From: Psychromonas marina
GTDB taxonomy: Bacteria; Pseudomonadota; Gammaproteobacteria; Enterobacterales; Psychromonadaceae
DNA: 64,000 nt
Direction of reading: 5' to 3'
Assembly: GCF_030161115.1 (NCBI RefSeq)
Contig: NZ_BSPQ01000013.1
Location: forward strand, 62,001 to 126,000
Part shown: positions 18,860 to 28,648 of the stretch, in pieces
How the letters are laid out: every line of letters starts with the position of its first letter
Position numbering within the stretch: position 1 is the stretch's first letter
The notes under the pieces: model-generated
Told to the model about the DNA's origin: nothing
The model's database searches: none
Seen by the model: only the letters and a program-made list of their open reading frames with translations
Position numbers and translations under genes: made by a program

Positions 18860-19822
18860 ATGTTTAATTATCTGATTCGACGCTTATACCTACTCTGTAT
18901 TACGTCAATTATTCTCACTATCATTGCATTTTCAATTCAACATCTGACGGTTGGAAATACGCTTGATAGTAATGTTTTTAGTCAATACCTTGATTACCTA
19001 ATTTCAATATCTCAGGGTGAATTGGGTGTGTCAGCACTTGACAATCAACCCATACTTAAAACAGCATTAATCGCTTTTATCTCTACCTTAGAGCTGTGTT
19101 TCTTCGCCTTCATATTTGCCAGCATTATTGGTGTACCGTTAGGTATTTTAGCGGGGTTAGAGCGGAATAGAGGGATTGACTACAGTATTATGTCAATCGC
19201 TTTAATTGGCTTAGCATTGCCTGTTTTTTGGGTTGCGATTATCTTTACTATGCTACCTAATTTAACAGGTTGGGTAATGCCTATTGATGGTAATATTAGC
19301 GTTATTTACGAAGTGCCTATGGTCACTGGGATTATGCTAATTGATTCATTACTGGTTTCTGAACAATATCAATTGTCAGCATTTTATAATCATCTGGTGC
19401 ACATTGTTTTGCCAGCGACAGTGTTAGCTATATTTCTTATTTCTGAGATTATTCGCTTAACACGTCATTCGATCACGATGATTATGCGCAGTAATTATAT
19501 AAAAGCGGCACATACAAAAGGCTTCTCTCGGCCACAAATTGTTTATCGACATGTTTTAAAAAATGCAATCCCCCCTATTATTCATCAATTACGGTTACAA
19601 ATAAGCACCATCATCTCTTTCGCAATGGCCATCGAGATTGTATTTTCATATCAAGGTGCAGGCATGTGGCTATTCGTAAGCATCCAGCAAGGAGATTACC
19701 TTGCACTCTCTACGGCGATACTAATTATTTCAGGGTTTATACTTATTTTGAGTATTATCGTTGACCTACTTTTAGTGCTTATCTCTCCAACTAAAAGGAA
19801 GGTTTTATATGCTGATCAATAA
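18860..19822 (+). CDS. sapB: SapB-like peptide ABC transporter permease
   Basis: 320-residue inner-membrane permease of the DppB/OppB class. Six hydrophobic helices are seen, the first at residues 10-28. The EAA loop, which contacts the ATPases, is at SNYIKAAHTKGFSRPQIVYRHVLKNAIPP. It starts one base after the sapA stop and overlaps sapC by 14 bases, showing tight coupling. Confidence 0.92.
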   Translation: MFNYLIRRLYLLCITSIILTIIAFSIQHLTVGNTLDSNVFSQYLDYLISISQGELGVSALDNQPILKTALIAFISTLELCFFAFIFASIIGVPLGILAGLERNRGIDYSIMSIALIGLALPVFWVAIIFTMLPNLTGWVMPIDGNISVIYEVPMVTGIMLIDSLLVSEQYQLSAFYNHLVHIVLPATVLAIFLISEIIRLTRHSITMIMRSNYIKAAHTKGFSRPQIVYRHVLKNAIPPIIHQLRLQISTIISFAMAIEIVFSYQGAGMWLFVSIQQGDYLALSTAILIISGFILILSIIVDLLLVLISPTKRKVLYADQ

Positions 19823-20699
19823 TGAATTTAACGAAGAAAAAATTCAATCACCACAGCAGTATATTTGGTCCATATTTAAATCTAAAAACATAGCAGTGGT
19901 CTCTATGTGGGCAGTCGTTGCGTTGATATTAATAGCGATATTCTGTCAATATATAATGCCTTACCCGCCAGCACTTCAGCACCCTGATATGCTGCTATTA
20001 CCGCCCTATTGGGTGGATGGTTCGAATCCTGCACATCTATTAGGCACTGATGACCTTGGCCGAGACACTTTTTCACGGCTATTAAAAGGGATTCAATTAA
20101 CACTGACCGGTGCACTACTCATTACTGTTGCAATATCCTTGTTAGGACTCATTATTGGGTCTACTGCGGCTTTATTAAAAGGTGTCAAAGCTAGTATCGT
20201 GCATCATCTGCTTGATGCGTTATTAACCATTCCAACGCTATTAACGGCACTAATATTAATTGTGCTCTTTGGCATGAGCTTTGAGAATAGTTTACTTGCT
20301 GTCTCGCTGTCATTATTACCACAATTCATCCGTGGTATTTATAACTGCATTGAAACAGAGTTGAATAAACAATACGTTGTTGCTCTGCGTCTTGATGGTT
20401 CAACTAATTTAAGGTTACTAAGATACGGGATTTTACCTAATATTATTGAACCTATTGTTACCCTTTTAAATCGTATTTTTACAATGGCGGTATTAGAGAT
20501 AACCACCCTTGGATTTCTTGGTTTTGGTGCGAATTTGGAAGAGATTGAGCTAGGAGCTTTGATTGCTAAAAATCTTGACCTTATCTATATCTCACCCTAC
20601 CTAGTGCTTTTTCCTGGGCTCGCTATTTTTATGATTATCATTATTTTTAATATTTTTGCAGAAGGTATTCGCCATGCAGTTATTGAAGGAGAAGACTAA
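19809..20699 (+). CDS. sapC: SapC-like peptide ABC transporter permease
   Basis: 296-residue DppC/OppC-class permease. A cytoplasmic N-terminus leads to the first helix (about 33-53), then a periplasmic loop with the class signature HLLGTDDLGRDTFSRLLKG. The EAA-type loop is KQYVVALRLDGSTNLRLLRYGILPN. It overlaps sapB by 14 bases and ends on the base that begins sapD (TAATG). Confidence 0.92.
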   Translation: MLINNEFNEEKIQSPQQYIWSIFKSKNIAVVSMWAVVALILIAIFCQYIMPYPPALQHPDMLLLPPYWVDGSNPAHLLGTDDLGRDTFSRLLKGIQLTLTGALLITVAISLLGLIIGSTAALLKGVKASIVHHLLDALLTIPTLLTALILIVLFGMSFENSLLAVSLSLLPQFIRGIYNCIETELNKQYVVALRLDGSTNLRLLRYGILPNIIEPIVTLLNRIFTMAVLEITTLGFLGFGANLEEIELGALIAKNLDLIYISPYLVLFPGLAIFMIIIIFNIFAEGIRHAVIEGED

Positions 20700-21697
20700 T
20701 GGCACTGCTTGATGTCCGTAACCTCAGTATCGATATTTTAACCGCACAGGGCAAGATACGTGTTATTGATAAAGCGACACTTAATATTGTTGATGGTTCA
20801 ATACACGGCCTTGTAGGTGAATCAGGATCAGGAAAAAGTTTAATCGCAAAAGCTATTTTGGGAGTGCACAACGAAAATTGGATTGTCACTGCAGACCGCA
20901 TGTTTTTGGGTAATATCGATTTATTAAAATTATCTTCAAAAGAACGAAGAAAAGTAATGGGCAAAGAGATAGCCATTATTTTTCAAAATCCACGCTCTTA
21001 CCTCGACCCCAGTAAAAAAATATTCGATCAAATGCGCGAAGTACTGCCGGAAGGGAAATCTAAAATACATTTTTTGAATAAAATCGTTTCTAAATCGACA
21101 CATAAACAAATAATTAAAGAGTTATTACATAAAGTGGGTGTGCAGAATGATCAAGAAGTAGTTCGCAATTATCCACATGAATTATCTGAGGGTATCTGCC
21201 AAAAAGTAATGATAGCAATGGCAATTGCAAATAACCCGCGCTTATTAATTGCAGATGAACCAACAACTTCAATGGAAGCCGTCACTCAAGCACAAATTTT
21301 TAGATTGCTGTATAAATTAAATCAGCTGCATAACACCACGATTTTATTGTTGAGTAATAACTTTGGTAGCATTAGCAATTTATCCGATTATATTTCACTC
21401 ATTTATTGTGGGCAAACGGTTGAGTCTGGAAGTTATAAGCAGGTTCTCAATAGCCCAATGCACCCTTATACACAGGCGATGATTAAGACCATTTTAAATT
21501 ATGATGAAAACCTAGACCATAAAAGTCAACTATATACACTGCCAGGTAGTATCCCTCCCGCCAATCAGCTACCAATTGGTTGCCGATTGGGACCAAGATG
21601 CCCTAAAGCACAGAGAACCTGTGTAACAAACCCAACTGCAGTTAACTACAAAGGTCATGTTATTCGGTGCCACTTTCCAACATTAGATGAAAAATAG
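20699..21697 (+). CDS. sapD: SapD-like ABC transporter ATPase
   Basis: 332-residue oligopeptide-type ATPase. Walker A is GESGSGKS (residues 41-48), and Walker B is RLLIADEP. The ABC signature is degenerate, LSEGICQK instead of LSGGQxQ, as is usual for SapD. A C-terminal oligopeptide/dipeptide extension carries Cys residues (CRLGPRCPKAQRTC, RCHFP) like other Opp/Dpp ATPases. It overlaps sapC by one base. In E. coli SapD also supports Trk potassium uptake. Confidence 0.92.
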   Translation: MALLDVRNLSIDILTAQGKIRVIDKATLNIVDGSIHGLVGESGSGKSLIAKAILGVHNENWIVTADRMFLGNIDLLKLSSKERRKVMGKEIAIIFQNPRSYLDPSKKIFDQMREVLPEGKSKIHFLNKIVSKSTHKQIIKELLHKVGVQNDQEVVRNYPHELSEGICQKVMIAMAIANNPRLLIADEPTTSMEAVTQAQIFRLLYKLNQLHNTTILLLSNNFGSISNLSDYISLIYCGQTVESGSYKQVLNSPMHPYTQAMIKTILNYDENLDHKSQLYTLPGSIPPANQLPIGCRLGPRCPKAQRTCVTNPTAVNYKGHVIRCHFPTLDEK

Positions 21698-22477
21698 ATG
21701 CAAACACTACTTAACATAAATAATCTTTGCAAAACATATCGCCGCAGTAACGGAATATTTTCTTCAACGTTACAATATGCTTATCGAGATGTTAACTTTT
21801 CTTTAGATAAGGGCAAGACAGTCTCTATTATTGGAGAAAGTGGTTCAGGTAAGAGTACATTAGTACAAACTATTGCGGGGCTACGCACACAAAGTAGCGG
21901 CGACATATATCTGCAAGGACAATCACTTCGAAACATCAGCGTTCAAGATCGTTGTAAATCAATTCGTATGTTATTCCATGCGCCAAGTGAATCACTCAAC
22001 CCTAAAGCAACGATTGGTCGTATTTTAACTGCGCCATTAAAATTAAACAGTAATATGACAGCCATACAGCAACAGCAGCAAATTAAAAACACCCTAAGTC
22101 TTGTTGGTTTACTGCCCGATTATCTGTCATTTTATCCAAACATGCTCTCTAGCGTTCAACAACACCAAGTAGCACTTGCAAGAGCGATGATTCTTGATCC
22201 AGATATAATTATTGCAGATGAGATATTGGCAGGCCTCGATATTTCTTTACGTTTTAAGTTGATTAACCTACTTTTAAAGATACAGGAGCAAAAAGGGGTA
22301 AGTTTTATCGTAGTTGCCCACAATATGAGTCTAGTAAGACATATCAGTGATCATATCATTGTGATGAATGATGGTGAAATTGTAGAAAATGACATTACTG
22401 AAAATGTATATAATTCACCAAAATCTAGTAAAACAAAACATCTACTACAAAGCCATAAACCTGATTACAGAAAATAA
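21698..22477 (+). CDS. sapF: SapF-like ABC transporter ATPase
   Basis: 259-residue second ATPase. Walker A is GESGSGKST, the signature region is LSSVQQHQVALARA (LSSVQ in place of LSGGQ), and Walker B is DIIIADE. The H-loop His is in VVAHNMS. It starts directly at the base after the sapD stop. Substitution in both ATPase signature motifs is shared with enterobacterial SapD/SapF and so is not decay. A weak AT-rich terminator overlaps its stop. Confidence 0.92.
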   Translation: MQTLLNINNLCKTYRRSNGIFSSTLQYAYRDVNFSLDKGKTVSIIGESGSGKSTLVQTIAGLRTQSSGDIYLQGQSLRNISVQDRCKSIRMLFHAPSESLNPKATIGRILTAPLKLNSNMTAIQQQQQIKNTLSLVGLLPDYLSFYPNMLSSVQQHQVALARAMILDPDIIIADEILAGLDISLRFKLINLLLKIQEQKGVSFIVVAHNMSLVRHISDHIIVMNDGEIVENDITENVYNSPKSSKTKHLLQSHKPDYRK

Positions 22478-22510
22478 GAAAGTTTGATCTAAAATGTTCT
22501 TATTATTTTT
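22473..22510 (+). terminator. Weak terminator candidate at the end of the sap operon
   Basis: aataagaa (22473-22480) pairs with ttcttatt (22497-22504), followed by attttttag. The stem is all but GC-free and overlaps the sapF stop codon, so efficiency may be low. Confidence 0.4.
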
Positions 22511-22624
22511 TAGTTTTTAAAAGTAATAAACAACATACAGTTAAAAGATATTTGTTATTACAAGTGTATTCATGTACAACTAGCAATATATAAAAAAAAT
22601 ATCACATCACGGAGTAGATTTTGT

Positions 22625-24469
22625 ATGAACGAGTATAAAAAAAGTCTCTGGGTAAGTAATCTTATTGTGTTGCTATTCGCTATATTAGCAACCGTTATAT
22701 GTAAATTAACGTTTAATGAGATGCTTATTCAGCAACAAACAGTAACCGCAACCAAAGTTAATGAACAGATCATTAACAGGCAATTAAATGGCGAATTACT
22801 AGCTCAACTTGTTGACTATAATGTATTTAATTATATAAAAATCAGCCCAAATAAATTAAGCAATCCGTTAATATTCGAAAATACAAACTTAAGTACTATT
22901 GATGCTTTATTAGGTGACATTAAGGCAACCGCTTTTCTGTCAAATAATGGATCAACTTTATTTGAATATAAAACCAAAAATAGTCAGCTACTCGCTTTGA
23001 TGAAGCAGGTACTATTGGTTATTTACTTTACCTTGATTTTAATTTCACTATCAATAACCTTTCTTTATTATCGTTTGTTCAAAAAAATTGAAAAAACATT
23101 AATCAGTGAGATCTCAGAAGATAGTAATACTGTTGGTTCATTCACTAAGGTTTCTGAGCAGTTACACGAACAAAAAAAGCAATTTCATCGCGCATTGCAG
23201 AATCAAGAAAAACAGATTTTACAACTTGCACATCAAGTTAATATGGATAACTTAACCGGGCTCAATAATCGCCACGCATTTCGTAAAGCATTAACAGATA
23301 TACTCAGCAGTGAAGAAAACCAACAACATGCTATTTTATCAATCATTCGTGCTAGTGAATTAAATACCATCAATTCACAACGTGGTTTTCAACATGGTGA
23401 CGAATATATCGTCAGTATTGCAAATTTAATCAGCAAAGTAACAGAACGTCATTCAAGCTCATCACTTTACCGTATCAGTGGTTCTGATTTCGCCGTTATT
23501 ACTCAGGATATGAGTATCAGTGACGCACAGATAATGGCTAAGAATTTAAAAGTTCAATTTGACCAATACCAAGCATTAAATAAACTCGATAGTGTCGCAT
23601 ATAATGGTATTTCATCTATCATATCAGGACAACTACCCGAGCAAGTGCTCGCTCGCACTGACCTAGCATTAGCAAAAGCACAAACTGAAGGCGTTAATAA
23701 TTGGGCATTTGAACAATTGGATAGTGATGAAACTCAGTTTGGTCAGCAACATTGGCGCAATATTATCGAAGAAATTATTGCTAAAAGAGCACTGATGTTA
23801 TTACATCAACCTATCCAAGCGATACACCGTAACATGAAAGGCTACCAAGAAATATTCACCCGTTTTATTGGTGAAAACAATAGTATGATCCCAACTGATA
23901 CGGTTTTTGCTATGGCACAACGTGTCGACCTTAGTGTGAAACTTGAAAAACTAATACTTGAAACAGTAATCAGCCAATGTCGTCATAAAACCGATGGCAG
24001 TGTGCGTTGGGGTGTAAATATTACTAGTGCTGCGATTCAGAACAGTAGCTTTATTGTTTGGTTAGAACGCTTACTATTACGCGAATCTAATATTGCAGCT
24101 TCATTGATATTTGAGATGCAAGAGGTGGTACTTGATAGTAACCTCGTTGCAAGTAAACGCGTATTTGATATGTTAAAACGTACCGGTTCACGTTCAGCTA
24201 TCTGTAATTTTGGTAAAGGTATTGGCTCATTTCGCTTATTTAAAGAATTGAAACCCGATTTCGTGAAGGTTGATGCGAGCTTAATTAGTAACATCGAAAG
24301 AGACAGCGCTAATCAGCAATTTGTACGCATGATTATTGATGTAGCACATCGAATGGATTGTCGTGTTATCGCGGAGGGGATTGAACACCTAGAGCAGAAG
24401 CAGATATTAGAAAATATGTACATTGATGGTGTACAAGGCTTCTTGATAGCACGCCCTAGCCCACTTTAA
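22625..24469 (+). CDS. csrD: CsrD-like membrane protein with degenerate GGDEF and EAL domains
   Basis: 614 residues. There are two membrane helices (about 9-28 and 127-147) around a periplasmic segment, a coiled-coil linker (about 165-205), then GGDEF and EAL domains. The GGDEF site reads SGSDF, and the EAL position reads EIF within YQEIFTRF. The metal-binding DDF is replaced by CNFGKG. Neither domain is therefore likely to make or break c-di-GMP. E. coli CsrD has the same plan (HRSDF for GGDEF) and targets CsrB/CsrC RNAs for RNase E decay; rne is in this window. LapD-type receptors are the main alternative. The ATG follows cggag by 9 bases. Confidence 0.72.
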   Translation: MNEYKKSLWVSNLIVLLFAILATVICKLTFNEMLIQQQTVTATKVNEQIINRQLNGELLAQLVDYNVFNYIKISPNKLSNPLIFENTNLSTIDALLGDIKATAFLSNNGSTLFEYKTKNSQLLALMKQVLLVIYFTLILISLSITFLYYRLFKKIEKTLISEISEDSNTVGSFTKVSEQLHEQKKQFHRALQNQEKQILQLAHQVNMDNLTGLNNRHAFRKALTDILSSEENQQHAILSIIRASELNTINSQRGFQHGDEYIVSIANLISKVTERHSSSSLYRISGSDFAVITQDMSISDAQIMAKNLKVQFDQYQALNKLDSVAYNGISSIISGQLPEQVLARTDLALAKAQTEGVNNWAFEQLDSDETQFGQQHWRNIIEEIIAKRALMLLHQPIQAIHRNMKGYQEIFTRFIGENNSMIPTDTVFAMAQRVDLSVKLEKLILETVISQCRHKTDGSVRWGVNITSAAIQNSSFIVWLERLLLRESNIAASLIFEMQEVVLDSNLVASKRVFDMLKRTGSRSAICNFGKGIGSFRLFKELKPDFVKVDASLISNIERDSANQQFVRMIIDVAHRMDCRVIAEGIEHLEQKQILENMYIDGVQGFLIARPSPL

Positions 24470-24499
24470 ACTATTATTTAGTAAAACCCTTAAAACTTG

Positions 24500-24527
24500 A
24501 GCCCTGTTTATGACAGGGCTTTTTGTT
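24500..24527 (+). terminator. Rho-independent terminator after csrD-like gene
   Basis: agccctgt (24500-24507) pairs with acagggct (24513-24520) around a 5-base loop, followed by ttttgttt. It separates this gene from convergent ttcA. Confidence 0.85.
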
Positions 24528-24535
24528 TACTTATA

Positions 24536-25432
24536 TTAATACACATTACTCACGTCAATATACATTGACTCATCAATGTTAGTCGATGAAACCACTGCTT
24601 CATCAAAAGCATATTGTGCCTTCTCCCCTTCACGATCCAGTGGTAGGTTTTCAAAATCAAATAAATTTTTATCTGCTAATTGACTAGGGCTAATATTTTG
24701 CATTGATTTAAAAACACTCATGACACGACCAGGTGTTTGGTTATCCCAATCAATTAACATCGCTTTAATATTTTGACGCTGTAAGTTTTCTTGTGAACCA
24801 CATAGGTTACAAGGAATAATTGGAAACTGTTCATGATTAGCATACTCAATCAGATCCTTCTCTCGACAATATGCTAGTGGTCTGATCACAACATTTCGTC
24901 CATCGTCTGATCTTAGCTTTGGTGGCATCGCTTTTAAACGAGAACCATAAAACATATTTAGGAACATCGTTTCAACGATATCATCTAAATGATGGCCTAA
25001 TGCAATTTTAGTGGCGTTAATCTTCTCTGCGAAGGAATACAATGTGCCACGACGTAAACGAGAACAAAGCCCACAAGTTGTTTTACCCTCTTCTATTTTC
25101 TCTGTTACCACTGAATACGTATCTTTATCAACGATGTAATAAGGTATACCTAATTTTTCAAAGTAGTCCGGCAATATATGCTCAGGGAATCCTGGTTGCT
25201 TTTGATCAAGGTTCACAGCAATAACTTCAAAATTGATCGGTGCTGATTTTCGTAATTGCAACAGAATATCTAACATGGCAAATGAGTCTTTTCCCCCACT
25301 AATACAAGCCATCACAACATCACCGTCTTCGATCATATTGTAATCAACAATCGCATTACCAACATTTTTCTTTAGTCGTTTTTGAAGTTTTCTAAATTCA
25401 ACCGGGGTTTCAATCTTTTCTTTGTTATTCAT
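24536..25432 (-). CDS. ttcA: tRNA 2-thiocytidine biosynthesis protein TtcA
   Basis: 298-residue ATP- and iron-sulfur-dependent enzyme that thiolates C32 of certain tRNAs. The PP-loop SGGKDS is at residues 45-50. The cluster cysteines are CGLC and CNLC ([13 protein letters not shown]). Other family blocks are [33 protein letters not shown] and [12 protein letters not shown]. The length is near that of E. coli TtcA (311), with a divergent C-terminal tail. It stands alone between two intergenic regions. Confidence 0.95.
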   Translation of the reverse strand: MNNKEKIETPVEFRKLQKRLKKNVGNAIVDYNMIEDGDVVMACISGGKDSFAMLDILLQLRKSAPINFEVIAVNLDQKQPGFPEHILPDYFEKLGIPYYIVDKDTYSVVTEKIEEGKTTCGLCSRLRRGTLYSFAEKINATKIALGHHLDDIVETMFLNMFYGSRLKAMPPKLRSDDGRNVVIRPLAYCREKDLIEYANHEQFPIIPCNLCGSQENLQRQNIKAMLIDWDNQTPGRVMSVFKSMQNISPSQLADKNLFDFENLPLDREGEKAQYAFDEAVVSSTNIDESMYIDVSNVY

Positions 25433-25891
25433 GACTACTTCTCATTTTGAGCTAATGTTCTATTTGGCATTATAAAAGGGGAAGTATACTAATTTTAAGA
25501 TCAGGTTGGAATATTTAGCGTGAGATAGTTACTGAGTTGGTTTTGTATTTTGTAACAGATAAATATAAATTTTAATCTCCAAAACAGCGCCTTGTCATTA
25601 AATAATACTATTATAAAAAACAGTAATTTATGCTTTTTTTTTCGTTTTTATGCAATTTAGATGTTAATTTATTATTCTAAATCAAAGTATCTTAAAAATA
25701 ATAAAACACCAAAAATAACCAACCAAAGCCATTGATATTAAAGAACTTCATGCATTTTGCTTTAGATCATTTTATTGGCTCTTTTAACTTATTTCATGTG
25801 CGATATAACAAATAATGATAGTTTTCATTTGATAGTCATTTATAATCAATTCAGCTAACAACATTATTTAAATTAAACATGGAGAACATCA
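25433..25891. other. AT-rich spacer between ttcA and tpiA
   Basis: 459 bases, very AT-rich with several poly-A/T runs and no credible reading frame. It must hold the promoters of divergent ttcA and tpiA. The only good element I see is TATAAT at 25841-25846, 46 bases before the tpiA ATG, with no convincing -35 box. Confidence 0.5.
25841..25846 (+). promoter_or_regulatory. Candidate -10 box for tpiA
   Basis: Perfect TATAAT hexamer at 25841-25846; the -35 position at a 17-bp spacing is weak. The placement gives a leader of about 40 bases before tpiA. Confidence 0.4.
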
Positions 25892-26644
25892 ATGAGAACA
25901 CCTCTTGTAATGGGTAACTGGAAATTAAACGGTACTAAAGAATCTGTTTCTACACTTATCAAAGGTCTTGAAGCGGCATCTGATGCTGCAACAAATGTAG
26001 AAGTAGCAGTATGTCCGCCAGCTATCTTTATTGAGCAAGTTGCAACATTAACTGAAAACAACAGCATTGAATTTGGTGCACAAGATGTAAGCACAAACGT
26101 TGAAGGTGCTTACACTGGCGAAACTTCTCCAGTAATGGTTAAAGAATTCGGTGCTAAATACAGCTTAGTGGGTCACTCTGAGCGTCGTCAGTACCATAAC
26201 GAAACAGATGCTGTTGTAGCAGCTAAATTCGTTGCAATTCAAGCACACGGCTTAGTACCAGTTCTTTGTATTGGTGAAACTCTTGAAGAGCGTGAAACAA
26301 ACGTTACAACAACCGTTGTTGAAACTCAGCTTAAAGCTGTTATCGACCTTGCTGGTATTGAAGCACTTGAAAACTGTGTAATTGCATACGAACCTGTATG
26401 GGCAATCGGCACTGGTAAAGTTGCAACTTCTGAGCAAGCTCAAGAAGTACATGCACATATCCGTAACTGGTTAAAAGCACAAAGTGAAGTAGTAGCAGAA
26501 AAAGTACAAATTCTTTACGGTGGTAGTGTTAAAGCTGCATCTGCTAAAGAGTTATTTGCACAACCTGATATCGACGGTGGTTTAGTTGGTGGTGCTGCAC
26601 TTATTATTGAAGAATTTGTAGGTATCATTGAAGGCGCTAAATAA
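25892..26644 (+). CDS. tpiA: Triosephosphate isomerase
   Basis: Glycolytic enzyme of 250 residues that interconverts dihydroxyacetone phosphate and glyceraldehyde-3-phosphate. The catalytic residues are all visible: Lys11 (GNWKLNG), His95 (VGHSERR) and Glu167 (YEPVWAIGTG). The phosphate-binding loop is YGGSVK. The Shine-Dalgarno ggagaa lies 7 bases before the ATG. It uses common codons, in keeping with high expression, and stands alone with its own terminator. Confidence 0.98.
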   Translation: MRTPLVMGNWKLNGTKESVSTLIKGLEAASDAATNVEVAVCPPAIFIEQVATLTENNSIEFGAQDVSTNVEGAYTGETSPVMVKEFGAKYSLVGHSERRQYHNETDAVVAAKFVAIQAHGLVPVLCIGETLEERETNVTTTVVETQLKAVIDLAGIEALENCVIAYEPVWAIGTGKVATSEQAQEVHAHIRNWLKAQSEVVAEKVQILYGGSVKAASAKELFAQPDIDGGLVGGAALIIEEFVGIIEGAK

Positions 26645-26664
26645 GCCTCCCCTACTCATACTAT

Positions 26665-26690
26665 AAAAGGCGCATTAAGCGCCTTTTTTT
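26665..26690 (+). terminator. Rho-independent terminator after tpiA
   Basis: ggcgc (26669-26673) pairs with gcgcc (26679-26683), extended by A-T pairs, followed by seven T. Confidence 0.88.
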
Positions 26691-26788
26691 ATGTCTAAAA
26701 TATGTAACCATGGTACAAATCATCTTGAATGATATTTTATTATTACTCTATTCGTAGTTAGAATATCAAATGTAACATCACCGCTCAT

Positions 26789-27670
26789 TTATATTATGTT
26801 TTCCCAATTTTTCACTTTCGCATTGAAAAATCCAGAGTCTATATAGGCTTGGTTCACTACCCCTTGCTCTTTAAGTATTTTTATACCTTTATTTAATGCC
26901 TGAATAACATCTTTACCTCTTGCGTGCTGTTTCGATACAGCAAAATGACGCGTTCCTTTTAAACCCACTTTAATACCGGGTACAGGCACCAAATGTACAC
27001 CATCAACAATAAATGACATGTCATCGGTTGGCTGAAATGGCGCTAACAAAAAATCTGCACGCCCTCTTGCAACCATCTTTACCATTGATGACCATTTGAC
27101 TGTATTGATCAATGAACTCATTTCCATGCTATTTAAAGTTTGCCAATCCACTAACCAAGCTTTGCTGGAAACAGCTGTTAACCTCTGAATATCTGAAAGT
27201 GTCTTCGCTTGTAATGTGTTTTGATTTGTTGGGGTGGTATATATACCCGCTTCAAACATCCCATCCTCAATAATGGCATCCGATACATACGCAAAATCTG
27301 ATTTGTTGAATGCATCATGCCAAATAGAATTGCCACTCATGACAACAGCACCGGAACGAACCTGCTTAATCATACGTGCATGTGAAGGTGAAACAGTTAG
27401 CTGAATTGGGTCTAACATGCCACCAAGGTATAAAGCTTGTTGCGTTAACAATACTTCAACTACATCTCTACGAGAGTACTGTCCACCAAAATCCTTTATT
27501 TTTAATGGATCGCGTCCATTCACAAATAAATCATAATCATCTTTAACATCAGCAGGAATAATAATGAGTAATTCATTACGCTCAGCCCCCTTTTCATGGT
27601 TTACAGTGTGTGCTGCAAATGATGATAAGGTAATGGAGATTAGCACAAGCAAGGTGCTTAATTTTTTCAT
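26789..27670 (-). CDS. Periplasmic solute-binding-protein-like protein, unknown
   Basis: 293 residues beginning with a clear signal peptide (MKKLSTLLVLISITLSSFAA). The body resembles the type-3 extracellular binding-protein fold: a late segment KGTRHFAVSKQHARGKDVIQALNKGIKILKEQGVVNQAYIDSG looks like the C-terminal lobe of such proteins, as does ARGRADFLLAPF. No transporter genes are adjacent, so it may be a stand-alone sensor or accessory protein. No strong terminator is seen after it. I do not recognise a specific family. Confidence 0.75.
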   Translation of the reverse strand: MKKLSTLLVLISITLSSFAAHTVNHEKGAERNELLIIIPADVKDDYDLFVNGRDPLKIKDFGGQYSRRDVVEVLLTQQALYLGGMLDPIQLTVSPSHARMIKQVRSGAVVMSGNSIWHDAFNKSDFAYVSDAIIEDGMFEAGIYTTPTNQNTLQAKTLSDIQRLTAVSSKAWLVDWQTLNSMEMSSLINTVKWSSMVKMVARGRADFLLAPFQPTDDMSFIVDGVHLVPVPGIKVGLKGTRHFAVSKQHARGKDVIQALNKGIKILKEQGVVNQAYIDSGFFNAKVKNWENII

Positions 27671-27890
27671 TTATAATTCCATTTAAAATTTTAATAGCAA
27701 TGAGAAATATACAAATTTATACAATAACTTATAAAAATTCACAACTCATACTAAGTAATGTAGGTAAGCTTAAATATTATCTTAAATGCCTTTTTGTTGC
27801 GAATAAAAACCCTACTAAAAAAGCCATTGTTTTTCCAGTTAAAGGGCGTATTATGTCAAAAGTAATATTACTTACTTTTTAGGAGATATA

Positions 27891-28550
27891 ATGAATTCAC
27901 CTTTTATACAAACTCAAACAGGTAGTGCTTCTGTTTCGATTAACAAAGTACTTAAAAACACTTATATTCTATTAGGCATGACACTGGCTTTCTCTGCATT
28001 GACAGCGACACTTGCTACAATGATGAATATTGGTGGCGGCATGTCACTTGTTTTAATGCTAGTTGGTTTTGGTCTTTTATTCGTTGTATCTAAAACAGCA
28101 GATACAGGCAAAGGTCTATTCTGGGTATTTATGTTCACTGGTGTGATGGGTGCATCACTCGGTAATATGCTTAACCATTATCTAGCAATGGAAAATGGTG
28201 CATCACTGATTATGCAGGCATTAGGCTCAACAGCCCTGATCTTCTTCGCACTATCAGCATACGCATTAACCTCTAAGAAAGACTTCTCATTTATGGGCGG
28301 TTTCTTAATGACAGGTATGATCGTTGTGCTTATCGCAATGGTTGCAAATATCTTCCTACAGATTCCAATCATGCAAGTGGTTATTAGCAGTGTTGTCGTT
28401 TTAATTATGTCGGGCTTTATTTTGTTTGATACAAGCCGCATCATCAATGGTGGTGAAACAAACTACATCCGTGCAACAGTCTCTCTATACATGAATCTAT
28501 TTAACCTATTTATTCATCTATTAGCGCTATTAAACATTATCGATGACTAA
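27891..28550 (+). CDS. yccA: Bax inhibitor-1/YccA family membrane protein
   Basis: 219-residue, seven-helix inner-membrane protein. E. coli YccA is a substrate and modulator of the FtsH protease; this protein has the same length. Typical points are the N-terminal cytoplasmic tail before the first helix (about 25-46) and the last-helix signature FDTSRIINGGETNYIRATVSLYMNLFNLFIHLL. The ATG follows aggag by 7 bases. A strong terminator follows. Confidence 0.9.
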   Translation: MNSPFIQTQTGSASVSINKVLKNTYILLGMTLAFSALTATLATMMNIGGGMSLVLMLVGFGLLFVVSKTADTGKGLFWVFMFTGVMGASLGNMLNHYLAMENGASLIMQALGSTALIFFALSAYALTSKKDFSFMGGFLMTGMIVVLIAMVANIFLQIPIMQVVISSVVVLIMSGFILFDTSRIINGGETNYIRATVSLYMNLFNLFIHLLALLNIIDD

Positions 28551-28570
28551 CATTGAATCAATAGCCTTTT

Positions 28571-28598
28571 AAAACGCACCTTGAGTGCGTTTTTTTTT
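28571..28598 (+). terminator. Rho-independent terminator after yccA
   Basis: acgcac (28574-28579) pairs with gtgcgt (28585-28590) around a 5-base loop, with A-run before and eight T after. Confidence 0.88.
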
Positions 28599-28648
28599 AT
28601 CTTTTTTCTTCCTAAATATTAATAAGCTTCCCCGGAGAAAAATAAAAA

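Noticed and set aside
27700-27882. 60-codon frame before yccA
   Set aside because: Lys/Ile/Tyr-rich translation of AT-rich spacer with no ribosome site; more likely the yccA promoter region.
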